Shown: positions 42,213 through 50,712 of the stretch, one piece after another | How the letters are laid out: each line of letters begins with the position of its first letter | Position numbering within the stretch: position 1 is the first letter of the stretch | DNA from: Thermanaerovibrio velox DSM 12556 | GTDB taxonomy: Bacteria; Synergistota; Synergistia; Synergistales; Synergistaceae | Reading direction: 5' to 3' | Assembly: GCF_000237825.1 (NCBI RefSeq) | Contig: NZ_CM001377.1 | Span: 1,612,001 to 1,676,000 of the forward strand | DNA length: 64,000 nucleotides | Notes under the pieces: model-generated | The model's database searches: none | The model's input: only the letters and a program-made list of their open reading frames with translations | Told to the model about the DNA's origin: nothing | Made by a program: the position numbers and the translations under genes

Positions 42213-42488
42213 TCACTTACCCAAAAGCGACTCGTCCACCTCCACGGAATCGATGATGCCCACTATCACCGCGTCCACCGGCACATGCTCCCTGTCGAAA
42301 ACCATCCTTGCGGAGCTGCCCTGAGACACCAGAACGTGATCCCCTATCCCCGCCCCGGCGGCGTCCACCGCCACAAAACCATCCCTGGCACCACCCTTAA
42401 CCGGTTGAACCACGAAGAACTTAAGGCCGTTCAAACTCTCGTCCTTCTTGGTGGCCCAAACGTTGCCCACCACCTTGGCTATTATCAA
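42213..42488 (-). CDS. eutN: Microcompartment vertex protein EutN (CcmL family)
   Basis: 91 residues from TTG 42488, which overlaps the previous stop (TTGA) and has AGGGGG eight bases before. It begins IIAKVVGNVWATKKDESLNG and continues with KFFVVQPV and the VAVDAAGAGIGDHVLVSQGS core. These proteins form pentamers that cap the corners of the shell. Length fits the usual 90-100. Confidence 0.93.
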   Translation of the reverse strand: MIIAKVVGNVWATKKDESLNGLKFFVVQPVKGGARDGFVAVDAAGAGIGDHVLVSQGSSARMVFDREHVPVDAVIVGIIDSVEVDESLLGK

Positions 42489-43183
42489 CCGCCACACCCC
42501 CTGATCACGCTTATCCCCCTTATTCGCAGGAGGTCCATGCACAGCGGGGTTATTATGGCCTTGGGATCCACCCGCACCTCCCGGCAACCGTCAAAACACC
42601 GGTCCTTTACCTCCCTCTCAGACACAAGGCGCACTCCCCTTAGATCCAAAACCCCCTCCCCAAACGGGGCTCCAACACACCCATCGGGGGCTTCCTCCAC
42701 CCGCTCTGCCCGCTCCGGAAGAGCAAAACACTCCGCCGGGGATGACACCACCCGGACGCCGAAGGCGCAAAGCCGGTCAAGACACTCCCTGTAGTGGTTC
42801 CCCAACGGGCTCCCAGGACGCAGCTGATCCATCCACTTAAGCCCCTCCCTTAGGACGTATGCCTTAATCCCCATGGACAGGCCTTCCACCAACCATCGGG
42901 AAACCGGATCACACCACATCCCAAGGGAAGAGGCCACCAGCTGGCACTGATCCAGCCGGGGAACCACCAGGGCCTCCAAACCATGAAGGCAGGGCTCTCC
43001 CCCCTCCAGGAACAAGGGCACAAAAGCCTCATCCCACGGGGAGGCAAGACAACCGGGCTCCCCTAGAACCAGAACCTTAGGACCCCCAGAAGGGACAGCG
43101 CTCCCCTCAAGGCTGAGCCTCCTCATTACCTCCCTTAACACCTGATCTATAAGCTTAGATTGATCCAAACGGATCACCCCCAA
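42485..43183 (-). CDS. Uncharacterised eut-locus protein (PduM/TIGR02536-like)
   Basis: 232 residues from TTG 43183 (GGGGAG seven bases before; GTG two codons later is possible). The N-terminus, LDQSKLIDQVLREVMRRLSL, is an amphipathic helix like known encapsulation peptides. The end, KAIITPLCMDLLRIRGISVI, matches proteins often found in eut and other BMC loci with no firm role (hypothetical eut protein family, PduM-like). There are many Cys (about 10), unusual for a cytosolic protein. It overlaps eutN by four bases. Likely a lumen or shell-assembly factor; that is inference from place and N-terminus. Confidence 0.7.
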   Translation of the reverse strand: MGVIRLDQSKLIDQVLREVMRRLSLEGSAVPSGGPKVLVLGEPGCLASPWDEAFVPLFLEGGEPCLHGLEALVVPRLDQCQLVASSLGMWCDPVSRWLVEGLSMGIKAYVLREGLKWMDQLRPGSPLGNHYRECLDRLCAFGVRVVSSPAECFALPERAERVEEAPDGCVGAPFGEGVLDLRGVRLVSEREVKDRCFDGCREVRVDPKAIITPLCMDLLRIRGISVIRGCGG

Positions 43184-43186
43184 AGA

Positions 43187-44047
43187 TCAACTCCCCTGAA
43201 CCGGACACCCAAGGGCTATGCCCAGGGGGGTCACGAGGAACGGGCAGGAGGGGACAAAGGCAGGCAACCCCACCTCAGCGCTTATCACTTGATCCATCCG
43301 GGAGAACGAGCACGTCCCCCCCACCAGGAAGACCCTGCCCGCCCCGTCATCCCCCACGAAGCGCTTTATTATGGTTCCCATCTTCTGGAACACCGGCTTG
43401 ACCACCGGCATAAGCTCTGACTGCATCCTAGGGTCCCTCTTTAGCGCCTCCGCATCTTCCAGCGATATGCCCCGGTTGCCCGCTATCACCAAGGACACAT
43501 GGGTACCCCCCGTGGGCTCGTCAGCCACGGACACCAGCTTCCCATCCCTGAAAAGGGCTATGCCGGTGGTGCCGCCCCCTATATCCACCACCGCTCCATC
43601 CGATACGCCAAGGACCAGGTTAGCCGCGGTGGGCTCGTCCAGGACACCCTGCACGTTGAAACCCGCTCCCTCCGCCACATAGCGATGGGCCGCGGAGTCC
43701 CTGGAGGACGTCCCCGGGGGGACCGCCACCGCAGCCATCTCAAGCTCCACCCCAAGCCGTTCCTCCAAAATCCCCTTAAGCCTGCGAACTATGCCGGCGG
43801 CCCCGGCGAAATCAACCACAAGTCCATCCCGGACCACCGACGCCTCCTCCATCTCCCAGGACACGACGCGGCCCTCTAGGTCCACCACAGCTAAAACCAC
43901 CGAGGCGGTACCAAGATCCACCCCAACCATCAGGGGACAGGAGAACTCCCCCAAGGGCTCCTCCCGGGTACGGAAAGCCCCCTCCAAGAACCGGTTGACC
44001 CTTTCAATCACCGCGGGGGCATCCCCGCATCCCAAAAGGTTGTTCAT
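43187..44047 (-). CDS. eutJ: EutJ-like chaperone (ASKHA/Hsp70 fold)
   Basis: 286 residues. The actin-like ATPase fold shows LMVGVDLGTASVVLAVVD, VQGVLDEPTAANLVLGV, AVVDIGGGTTGIALF and RVFLVGGTCSFSRM. EutJ is proposed to help fold or assemble compartment proteins. Its ATG overlaps the pduL stop by four bases. Confidence 0.92.
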   Translation of the reverse strand: MNNLLGCGDAPAVIERVNRFLEGAFRTREEPLGEFSCPLMVGVDLGTASVVLAVVDLEGRVVSWEMEEASVVRDGLVVDFAGAAGIVRRLKGILEERLGVELEMAAVAVPPGTSSRDSAAHRYVAEGAGFNVQGVLDEPTAANLVLGVSDGAVVDIGGGTTGIALFRDGKLVSVADEPTGGTHVSLVIAGNRGISLEDAEALKRDPRMQSELMPVVKPVFQKMGTIIKRFVGDDGAGRVFLVGGTCSFSRMDQVISAEVGLPAFVPSCPFLVTPLGIALGCPVQGS

Positions 44048-44703
44048 GGCACTATGTTCCCCCTCACGCCCTTTCTATAGCCGCAGGCGTTGGCCTCGTC
44101 GTAGTCTATGTGCATGGCAAGGCTGTACTTAGGGGAAACCCTAACCAGCACCTCTTCAAATATCACCGGCCTATCCCCAGGCACCCTCACCCTCACCCGG
44201 TCACCGTCCCTGACCCCCAGAAGAATCGCGTCATCGGGGGTCATGTGGATGTGCCTATGGGCCACTATGACCCCCTCGTCCAACCGCACCTCCCCATTAG
44301 GACCCCTTATGACCAGTTGGGCACTGCCCCGGATGTCCCCGGAGTCCCTGACCGGAGGGGATATCCCAAGGGTCAAGGCGTCGGTCATGGACACCTCCAC
44401 CTGGGTCTTATCCCTCTCCGGCCCGAGAACCGCCACGTTCCTCATATCTCCCTTGGGCCCCACAAGGGTCACCCGCTGGGAGCACAAAAACTGACCCGGC
44501 TGGGAGAGGGGACGCTCCGGGGATAGAGAAGCCCCCTTCCCAAAGAGGGCCTCCACATGAGGGACGCTGAGGTGAACATGCCTTCCGGATGCCTCAACCT
44601 CAAAGGATATCCGTCCCCTGAGGGCCCATACCACCCGCTCCGCAAGGGCATCCAAGTCAAGCCCGGCGGGCAGACGACCCACCCCCTCCCTGGGGCGATC
44701 CAT
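44044..44703 (-). CDS. pduL: Phosphate acetyltransferase PduL (EutD-type role)
   Basis: 219 residues. PduL motifs: VEASGRHVHLSVPHVEALFG and GVIVAHRHIHMTPDDAILLG, the two Zn-binding His-rich strands, with KYSLAMHIDYDEANACGY at the C-terminus. An N-terminal LDLDALAERVVWALRGR helix is a likely encapsulation peptide. It converts acetyl-CoA and phosphate to acetyl phosphate, recycling CoA in the lumen. It replaces the unrelated EutD enzyme of Salmonella. Confidence 0.94.
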   Translation of the reverse strand: MDRPREGVGRLPAGLDLDALAERVVWALRGRISFEVEASGRHVHLSVPHVEALFGKGASLSPERPLSQPGQFLCSQRVTLVGPKGDMRNVAVLGPERDKTQVEVSMTDALTLGISPPVRDSGDIRGSAQLVIRGPNGEVRLDEGVIVAHRHIHMTPDDAILLGVRDGDRVRVRVPGDRPVIFEEVLVRVSPKYSLAMHIDYDEANACGYRKGVRGNIVP

Positions 44704-44706
44704 GAC

Positions 44707-45012
44707 CTATGCCCCCTGGGGCTTCGACTGATCCAGGCTGGGAAGGATGAACTCCACCTCCGGATGGGGCCTCGGGATGACGTGCACCGAGATCAGCTCC
44801 CCAACCTTGCTCGCCGCCGCAGCCCCCGCGTCGGTGGCGGCCTTCACAGCGCCGACATCTCCCCTCACCATGACCGTAACCAGCCCGCCCCCAACCATCA
44901 CCTTGCCTATCAACGTCACGTTGGCCGCCTTCACCATGGCATCCGCCGCCTCAACCGCCCCCACCAAACCCTTGGTCTCTATCATCCCCAGCGCCTGCAT
45001 GTTGTTGCTCAT
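44707..45012 (-). CDS. eutM: Microcompartment shell hexamer EutM/PduA-like
   Basis: 101 residues, a single BMC domain: [54 protein letters not shown] and [11 protein letters not shown]. It is the major facet hexamer; the pore loop lies near VMVGGGLV. A short C-terminal tail follows the domain. Gap of 81 bases to eutE with no clear terminator. Confidence 0.95.
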   Translation of the reverse strand: MSNNMQALGMIETKGLVGAVEAADAMVKAANVTLIGKVMVGGGLVTVMVRGDVGAVKAATDAGAAAASKVGELISVHVIPRPHPEVEFILPSLDQSKPQGA

Positions 45013-45093
45013 CTCAACTACCCCCTTCTTAAGATATATTTAACCAAATACCACCGGATCCACCCTAGCCCCAAAGCCCCATCCCCCTGGGCC

Positions 45094-46566
45094 TCAGCGG
45101 CCTAGACGCTTCAGCAGACGGTCCGCTATCCGGTCCACAAGCTCCTCCAGCGGGAAATCCTGGTCCACCGCGCCGGAGGTGCCGCAGCCCCCTAAATCTG
45201 CCCCGAGCTCCTCTATCTCCTTGAGCCCCCAGGCTACCCGTCTTACGTTTATGAGGTGCATGGGCCCCACGTTGTCAGACGTGGCGTTATGTCCCACGGC
45301 CCCGCATCCCAGCGTCATGGACGGGAAAAGACCGGTGGTGGCCCCCACAGCCCCAAGGGATGAACCGGCGTTCACAATGACCCTTGAGACCGGCTTCTTA
45401 AGGCCGAACTGGCGTATGACCTCCTGGTCGTTGGAGTGTATGGCCAGGGTGTGTCCAGCCCCCTCAAAGTCCAGGAGCCTTATGCACAGCTCACAGCACC
45501 TCTCCCAGCCGTCCTCGGAATAAAAGGCCAGCACAGGACAGAGTTTCTCCTGGGAGAACGGGAACTCCCTCCCAACCCCCTGTCCCTCCACCAGGAGCAG
45601 CTTCGTCCCGGCGGGTATGCTTATACCCGCCTCCTTGGCTATGAACTCAGGGCTCCTGCCCACCGTACGGGGGTTCATCAGCCCCGAGGGCTGGAATATG
45701 GTCCTGGCCAACTTCGCAGCGTCGTCCGAGGGGACGAAGTATCCCCCTTGACGAAGGAACTCCCGCCGTACCTGGTCCTCCACCTTCTTGTCCACCACCA
45801 CCGACTGTTCCGATGCACATATGGTGCTGTAGTCAAAGGTCTTGCTGGCGGTTATCCGGGCCACCGCCCTTGGTACGTCCGCGGTTCGATCTATGAAAGC
45901 CGGGGTGTTCCCCGGTCCAACCCCTATGGCGGGGGTCCCGGAGCTGTAAGCCGCCCGGACCATCGCAGACCCACCGGTGGCGAGGATGAGCGATACGTTC
46001 TCCGGACGCATGAGCTCCTGGGTACCCTGAGGGGTGGTCAAGGACATACAACCGAAGACCCCCTCCGGCCCCCCCGCATCCTCCACCGCCTTGGAGAGCA
46101 CCTTCACGGTCTCCATGATGCAGTTCTTAGCGCTGGGATGAGGGGAGAAAACAATGCTGTTAGCCCCCTTCAGGGCTATCATGGCCTTGAATATCACCGT
46201 GGAAGTGGGGTTCGTGGACGGTATCAGCCCCGCCACCACCCCCACGGGCACCGCAACCTCGAAGAGCTTCCCCTCCGGGTCCTCCCGGATGATCCCCACG
46301 GTCCTCATGGCCTTTACGGCATCGTACACGCCCTTGGCAGCGAACAGGTTTTTGAGCTTCTTGTGCTCCGGCCTTCCGTATCCGGTCTCCTCATGGGCCA
46401 TCCGCCCAAGTCGCTCCGCGTTTTCAACCGCCGCTCTGAAGACCGCCGCTACAAGGCGGTCGATCTCCTCCTGTCCCATGGAGGCTAGAACCCGTTGGGC
46501 CCCCTTGGCCTTTGCCACCAGATCCCTTGCCTCCTGGATCGACAGGAGATCCCGGTCCCTAACCTG
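45094..46566 (-). CDS. eutE: CoA-acylating acetaldehyde dehydrogenase EutE
   Basis: 490 residues from GTG 46566 (GGAGGAG nine bases before; GTG 46578 abuts the ribosome site). Core motifs: [61 protein letters not shown], and the catalytic Cys in [12 protein letters not shown]. Oxidises acetaldehyde plus CoA to acetyl-CoA, making NADH. The typical N-terminal encapsulation peptide is replaced by a C-terminal helix ([19 protein letters not shown]), as in aldehyde dehydrogenases of some other BMC types. It overlaps the upstream shell gene by eight bases. Confidence 0.94.
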   Translation of the reverse strand, partial: QVRDRDLLSIQEARDLVAKAKGAQRVLASMGQEEIDRLVAAVFRAAVENAERLGRMAHEETGYGRPEHKKLKNLFAAKGVYDAVKAMRTVGIIREDPEGKLFEVAVPVGVVAGLIPSTNPTSTVIFKAMIALKGANSIVFSPHPSAKNCIMETVKVLSKAVEDAGGPEGVFGCMSLTTPQGTQELMRPENVSLILATGGSAMVRAAYSSGTPAIGVGPGNTPAFIDRTADVPRAVARITASKTFDYSTICASEQSVVVDKKVEDQVRREFLRQGGYFVPSDDAAKLARTIFQPSGLMNPRTVGRSPEFIAKEAGISIPAGTKLLLVEGQGVGREFPFSQEKLCPVLAFYSEDGWERCCELCIRLLDFEGAGHTLAIHSNDQEVIRQFGLKKPVSRVIVNAGSSLGAVGATTGLFPSMTLGCGAVGHNATSDNVGPMHLINVRRVAWGLKEIEELGADLGGCGTSGAVDQDFPLEELVDRIADRLLKRLGR

Positions 46567-47161
46567 CACTCCCGTCACCTCCTCCCCGTTCCGTCAACGA
46601 CCTTAGCTCCCGCAAAAGCTCCTCCTTGGAGGCGAACTTTATCCTCTTCCGGCTCATACCCACCGGAAGCGATCTCGCAAGCCTCCTGAGCTCCATCACC
46701 GTCAGGGCCTCCAGTTCCGAAAGGTCAAGCGAAGGCCCCGTTTCCCGCACCTCCGGCTTGCCCGGTTCGTCAGCTCCACGGGACACCTCCAGCGGCCCTG
46801 AAGACGGGGCTTCGTCACTCAAAGCTTCATCCGCCGCTGAAGAAGACGCCCCATCCTCCGGGGAAGACCCCGGGGCCAACATGCCCCAAACCTCCCAATG
46901 GGGACGGGGGATAACGTGCACCCCCCTCATCCTCACCCCCACCTTACCCACCGAGGCGGCCGCAGCGTCCACAGCGGCCCTCACGGAGGCCACGTCCCCC
47001 GCCACCAGGACCGTGACAATGCCACCCTTGACCTTGAGGGCCCCCAGAAGGGTCACCGACGCAGCCTTCAGGGCCGAGTCCGCCGCCTCCACCGCCCCCA
47101 GCATCCCAAACACCTCCACCATGCCGAGGGCCTTGCCGGTGAGAGCATCACCGCAACCCAT
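46559..47161 (-). CDS. EutK-like shell protein: BMC domain plus C-terminal SAP/Rho-N-like domain
   Basis: 200 residues. Residues 1-95 are a BMC domain ([50 protein letters not shown]). Residues about 96-145 are a Ser/Glu/Pro-rich acidic linker. Residues about 146-192 (DLSELEALTVMELRRLARSL, RKRIKFASKEELLREL) resemble SAP or Rho-N helix-extension-helix domains that bind nucleic acid. Salmonella EutK also has a BMC plus a C-terminal helical domain thought to bind DNA or RNA, but this tail is of a different type. The role of nucleic acid in the shell is unknown. Confidence 0.8.
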   Translation of the reverse strand: MGCGDALTGKALGMVEVFGMLGAVEAADSALKAASVTLLGALKVKGGIVTVLVAGDVASVRAAVDAAAASVGKVGVRMRGVHVIPRPHWEVWGMLAPGSSPEDGASSSAADEALSDEAPSSGPLEVSRGADEPGKPEVRETGPSLDLSELEALTVMELRRLARSLPVGMSRKRIKFASKEELLRELRSLTERGGGDGSAG

Positions 47162-47186
47162 GGAGTAGACCGCTCCCCGGGTCCGG

Positions 47187-47840
47187 TTAGAAGAGCAGCG
47201 GGTTCTCGGCCACGAAGATCACCGCCTGGGCAAAGGCGTCGCAGGCGGCCTTACAGGCGGACTGAGAACCGGTGAGCAATCCCCCGCCGAAGTTGGTCTC
47301 CGAGGGGGGACCGTAGAAAGCCGCCAACCTAACGTCCGCGGCCTTCAAAGCCGCATCCAGGGCGTACATGGCCTCCAACGGAGGGGCTATGAGGTAAGCC
47401 AGGGCCTCCCCCTCCTTTATCCCCGCCACCTTGGACAGGTAGCTTCCAGTCCTGGATATGCAATGGGCATAGTAGGGGATCGTATCGTCATCGTTTGCGG
47501 AAACGAACCATGCCTCGTTCTCTATGAAGTCCGCTATGGCGTTAAGGCCGCTTCGGACCTCCGCCGGGTTGGGACCGGCTATGATGCCTATGATCTCCCC
47601 GGCCAGCTTGGTGTTGGCGTTAGCAGCACCTCCGTAGAAGGACTTGGCGTACACAACCTCCACGTCCGCCTTCTTGGTGGCCTCATCCAGGGCGGTGTAC
47701 GTCACATCGTCGCTGTCCGCGGTGACCATACCAAGGCTCCTCTGGTCGGGCCTAAGGCCAAGGGCGGATGCCATGTCCGGGTTAACGTTGGGGATTATCT
47801 TCACGCTCAAAAGTCTCGCCTTCAGGGGATCTCCCTTCAT
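47187..47840 (-). CDS. eutL: Tandem-BMC trimer shell protein EutL
   Basis: 217 residues, GGAGGGAAGG before the ATG. EutL text: LKARLLSVKIIPNVNPDMAS, LGLRPDQRSLGMVTADSDD, EVVYAKSFYGGAANANTKLA and the gated-pore half AALKAADVRLAAFYGPPSET. It forms pseudo-hexameric trimers with a large central pore that may let cobalamin or other large cofactors pass. Confidence 0.94.
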   Translation of the reverse strand: MKGDPLKARLLSVKIIPNVNPDMASALGLRPDQRSLGMVTADSDDVTYTALDEATKKADVEVVYAKSFYGGAANANTKLAGEIIGIIAGPNPAEVRSGLNAIADFIENEAWFVSANDDDTIPYYAHCISRTGSYLSKVAGIKEGEALAYLIAPPLEAMYALDAALKAADVRLAAFYGPPSETNFGGGLLTGSQSACKAACDAFAQAVIFVAENPLLF

Positions 47841-47872
47841 GTTCCTTCCCTCCTTAGGGGCTCGTTAATTAA

Positions 47873-48772
47873 TTAAAGCTTTAGATCTATCCCGCTTACC
47901 TTCTTCTCCAGCATCAGCTTTATGATCTCCCCTATGTAGCCCCCCGCCTCCACCGCCGGGGTGCCACCGGAGTGGATGTTAGAGACAACGGTGCGTTTCG
48001 CCTCGGGCATCCCCACGGTGCCCCGGTAGGTTATGTAGGCGGACATGCTCTCCGCGGTGACCAGCCCTGGACGCTCACCGATGAGCACGCACACCACCTC
48101 TGCTCCGGTCACCTCGGATACCACGTCCATGGCGGGGACCCTCCCGTACTTCACAAAGAAGGGCTTCGGTAACTTGATTCCCTTTGACTCAAGAACCTGC
48201 GACACGGCCTTGAAGGTGTCCATCCCATTGGCCTCCACCGCAGTGGTGCTGAGCCCATCAGAAAGGTAGACCAAAACCTTGGGAGGCTGGGGCACCATGG
48301 ACTTTATGGCCCCCTTGGACTCGTCGGAAAACCTCCTGCCCAGGTCCGGCCTGGTGAGGAACTGATCCTTATCGGAACATAGGGTTTGTACGACCTTAAG
48401 GTCGTTGCTCCGCAGGAACTCCTCGGATATGTCGCTGAACACCGCGTCCTGGGCGGCCGCGTGGTCCGCCCTGAAACGCAGCAGCGTCTCGGTCTTGTAA
48501 CGGGGTCCCGCCCTCCAAACCCCTATCCTCGCCGGGGTCTTCTCCTTCATGGCCATCAGGGCCTTCGGGTCCTTAGGCTCCGGCACAAGACAATGCTTCC
48601 TTATGTCAAGCTTGGTAAGATCGGGCAAGCCCTCGTCATCCAAGCCAAGGGCATCCTCCCCGGAGCCCGACGACGGGGGTTCCACGACAACCCGCTGCCC
48701 CGGCTCCTCCAAGGAACCCATCTCCATTAGTATCTCCTTCACCAGCTGTTTAAGCTCAAGTTCCGTCACCAT
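47873..48772 (-). CDS. eutC: Ethanolamine ammonia-lyase small subunit
   Basis: 299 residues from ATG 48772 (GGGAGGG before; ORF to 48868 overlaps eutB). N-terminal VTELELKQLVKEILMEM is a likely encapsulation helix and is followed by an acidic linker. The core includes IGVWRAGPRYKTETLLRFRA, AAAQDAVFSDISEEFL, QTLCSDKDQFLTRPDLGRR, then KVLVYLSDGLSTTAVEANG and the B12-binding VLIGERPGLVTAESMSAY. With EutB it splits ethanolamine to acetaldehyde and ammonia. It lies 17 bases after eutB. Confidence 0.95.
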   Translation of the reverse strand: MVTELELKQLVKEILMEMGSLEEPGQRVVVEPPSSGSGEDALGLDDEGLPDLTKLDIRKHCLVPEPKDPKALMAMKEKTPARIGVWRAGPRYKTETLLRFRADHAAAQDAVFSDISEEFLRSNDLKVVQTLCSDKDQFLTRPDLGRRFSDESKGAIKSMVPQPPKVLVYLSDGLSTTAVEANGMDTFKAVSQVLESKGIKLPKPFFVKYGRVPAMDVVSEVTGAEVVCVLIGERPGLVTAESMSAYITYRGTVGMPEAKRTVVSNIHSGGTPAVEAGGYIGEIIKLMLEKKVSGIDLKL

Positions 48773-48789
48773 CTCTACCAGCCCTCCCG

Positions 48790-50151
48790 TCAGCAGAAGA
48801 TGGAAGCATCCCCGGCCCGGTCGGTCAGGGTGCCGTTCTCCATGATCCCCCATCTCTCCAGCCAGCACTCGAACTCAGGTATGGGGCGCACCTTCAGCAG
48901 CTGCCTCAGCGTGGGGGTGTCGTGGTAGCTGGTGCACTGGTAGTTGAGCATCACATCGTCCCCGTGAGGTATCCCCATGAAGTAGTTGCATCCCGCGGCA
49001 GTAAGAAGGACCGCCAGGTTCTCTATGTCGTTCTGGTCCGCCTTCATGTGGTTGGTGTAGCAGGCGTCACATCCCATAGGGATCCCCGTGAGCTTCCCCA
49101 TGAAATGATCCTCAAGGCCAGCCCTTATCACCTGCTTGCTGTCGTAAAGGTACTCGGGACCTATGAAGCCCACCACGGTGTTCACAAGGAAGGGCTTGAA
49201 CCGCTTGGCAAAACCGTAACAGCGGGCCTCCATGGTAACTTGGTCCGCCCCAAAGTGAGCATCCGATGAGAGCTCCGACCCCTGACCGGTCTCAAAGTAC
49301 ATGAAGTTAGGACCCACGGACGTGCCCTGCCGGGCCGCCAGCTCCATCGCCTCCTCCAGCATGTGGGCGGTTATGCCAAAGGCCTCGTTCCCCTTCTGAG
49401 AACCCGCTATGCTCTGGAAGAACAGGTCCGTGGGCGCCCCTTGACGCACCGCCTCCATCTGGGTGCTGACGTGCGCCAAAACGCACATCTGCGTCGGTAT
49501 CTCATACCTCTCCTTGATCTCCTGGAAACTGTGCAGGATCTTCTTCACGTTCTCCACCGTGTCGTCCACCGGGTTAAGCCCTATCACCGCATCCCCAACC
49601 CCGTAGGACAGACCCTCGAATATGGATGCCCTTATACCCTCCACGTCATCGGTAGGATGATTGGGCTGAAGCCGGGACGCAAGGGTCCCCGGTAGCCCTA
49701 TGGTGGTGTTGCAGTGGGCGGGAACTCGGATCTTGCTGGCCCCGTAGATGAGATCCAGGTTGCTCATGAGCTTCGCCACCCCCGCCACCACCTCGCTGGT
49801 AAGACCCCGGCTTACCCGCCTTATGTCCTCCCCATTGGTGCGGTCAGATAATATCCATTCACGAAGCTCCCCAATGGTCCAGTTGCGTATCTCCCCAAAG
49901 ATCCTCTCATTAACGTCGTCCTGGATTATCCTGGTGACCTCATCCTCCTCATAGGGCACCACCGGGTTCTCCCTCAGATCCCCCACCGTCAGGTTCGCCA
50001 ACACCTGCTTGGCCGCCACCCGCTCCTCCATGGACTCGGCGATTATCCCCGCCAGGCGGTCCCCCGACTTCTCCTCGTTAGCCTTGGCGAGAACCTCCTT
50101 CACGCTCCTAAACTGGTACACCCGACCGAAAAGCCTGGTCTTCAGCTTCAC
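48790..50151 (-). CDS. eutB: Ethanolamine ammonia-lyase large subunit
   Basis: 453 residues, TIM barrel with RVPAHCNTTIGLPGTLASRL, EGLSYGVGDAVIGLNPVDD, TQMCVLAHVSTQMEAV, NFMYFETGQGSELSSDAHFG (ethanolamine-binding Glu) and FVNTVVG-like strands (LVNTVVGFIGPEYLYDSK). Coenzyme B12-dependent radical deamination of ethanolamine. Start GTG 50151 behind GGAGGTGATGGG. It is the first gene of the 15-gene minus operon and the direct target of the B12 riboswitch upstream. Confidence 0.96.
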   Translation of the reverse strand: MKLKTRLFGRVYQFRSVKEVLAKANEEKSGDRLAGIIAESMEERVAAKQVLANLTVGDLRENPVVPYEEDEVTRIIQDDVNERIFGEIRNWTIGELREWILSDRTNGEDIRRVSRGLTSEVVAGVAKLMSNLDLIYGASKIRVPAHCNTTIGLPGTLASRLQPNHPTDDVEGIRASIFEGLSYGVGDAVIGLNPVDDTVENVKKILHSFQEIKERYEIPTQMCVLAHVSTQMEAVRQGAPTDLFFQSIAGSQKGNEAFGITAHMLEEAMELAARQGTSVGPNFMYFETGQGSELSSDAHFGADQVTMEARCYGFAKRFKPFLVNTVVGFIGPEYLYDSKQVIRAGLEDHFMGKLTGIPMGCDACYTNHMKADQNDIENLAVLLTAAGCNYFMGIPHGDDVMLNYQCTSYHDTPTLRQLLKVRPIPEFECWLERWGIMENGTLTDRAGDASIFC

Positions 50152-50201
50152 CTTCCCATCACCTCCAACCCCTCAGGATCTGCTCCAAAGAACAAACGCC
50201 G

Positions 50202-50269
50202 AAAAAATCAAAACCCCAGGGCCCAAGTGCACATGGCAACACAGCCAAACTGCGCCTTGGGCCCCGGGG
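50202..50269 (-). terminator. Intrinsic terminator of the cobalamin riboswitch expression platform
   Basis: On the minus strand a long stem forms from CCCCGGGGCCCAAG (50256-50269) and CTTGGGCCCTGGGG (50214-50227), with TTTTGATTTTTT after it (50202-50213). It sits between the riboswitch and eutB, about 50 bases before the GTG start, so B12 state can decide between read-through and stop. Confidence 0.85.
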
Positions 50270-50295
50270 TCACGCGGAACCTCTAAGAACCTCAT

Positions 50296-50460
50296 CCGCG
50301 ACAGGTCTCCTGGCTTACCCTCATCCTAAGCCGCCCCTTCCCAGGTATAACCCAGTGGTCTTACGCGGCCTCGTCGGGATCACAGTGGCGGCCCCGCGCC
50401 GAAATCCCATCGGCTTCCCTTAAGTCGCGGACCGGCAAGTCACGATAAAGCGGCAACATG
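50296..50460 (-). ncRNA. Cobalamin (B12) riboswitch upstream of eutB
   Basis: Read on the minus strand, about 165 bases carry the hallmarks of the class: a GGGAAGCCGATG-like segment, the GCCACTGTGATCC core, and the B12 box AAGCCAGGAGACCTG near 50302-50318. Adenosylcobalamin binding would change folding of the terminator that follows. Since the operon encodes B12-dependent enzymes, read-through in the presence of B12 would make sense (an ON logic), unlike the usual OFF logic at B12 synthesis genes. The logic is inference. Confidence 0.9.
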
Positions 50461-50492
50461 CTCAACACAAACAACCTCATCCTTAAACAGCA

Positions 50493-50521
50493 AGGCTAAA
50501 CGAATCAACCAGAATAGTCAA
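50493..50521 (-). promoter_or_regulatory. Probable promoter of the eutB operon
   Basis: Minus-strand TTGACT (50516-50521) and TAGCCT (50493-50498), 17-base spacer; the -35 is near-perfect, the -10 weak. The start point near 50485 is about 25 bases before the riboswitch. Confidence 0.5.
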
Positions 50522-50653
50522 CCCATAGTGCAATGTTGTATTTTTATAAAATAACTACAAATAATACCCGCGCCAGCCCCACGCGAAACACTGCGAAAAA
50601 CCCCGCAAAGACAAAAGACAGCTTAGGATAAACCCCTCTTGATCCCCCACCCT
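50522..50653. other. A/T-rich divergent gap between the eut promoter and ptsI
   Basis: Contains the palindrome TTTTATAAAA (about 50552-50561) inside an imperfect TTGTA...TACAA repeat, a possible binding site for a regulator of either side. No ORF or RNA gene seen. Confidence 0.35.
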
Positions 50654-50682
50654 TTGCTTAAATCCCCTGTAAAAGATAAACT
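50654..50682 (+). promoter_or_regulatory. Probable ptsI promoter
   Basis: TTGCTT (50654-50659) and TAAACT (50677-50682), separated by 17 bases, lie about 30 bases before the TTG start of ptsI. AGGGGGGAAG provides the ribosome site. Confidence 0.55.
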
Positions 50683-50712
50683 TATCCCATGACATCCTAG
50701 GGGGGAAGAAAC

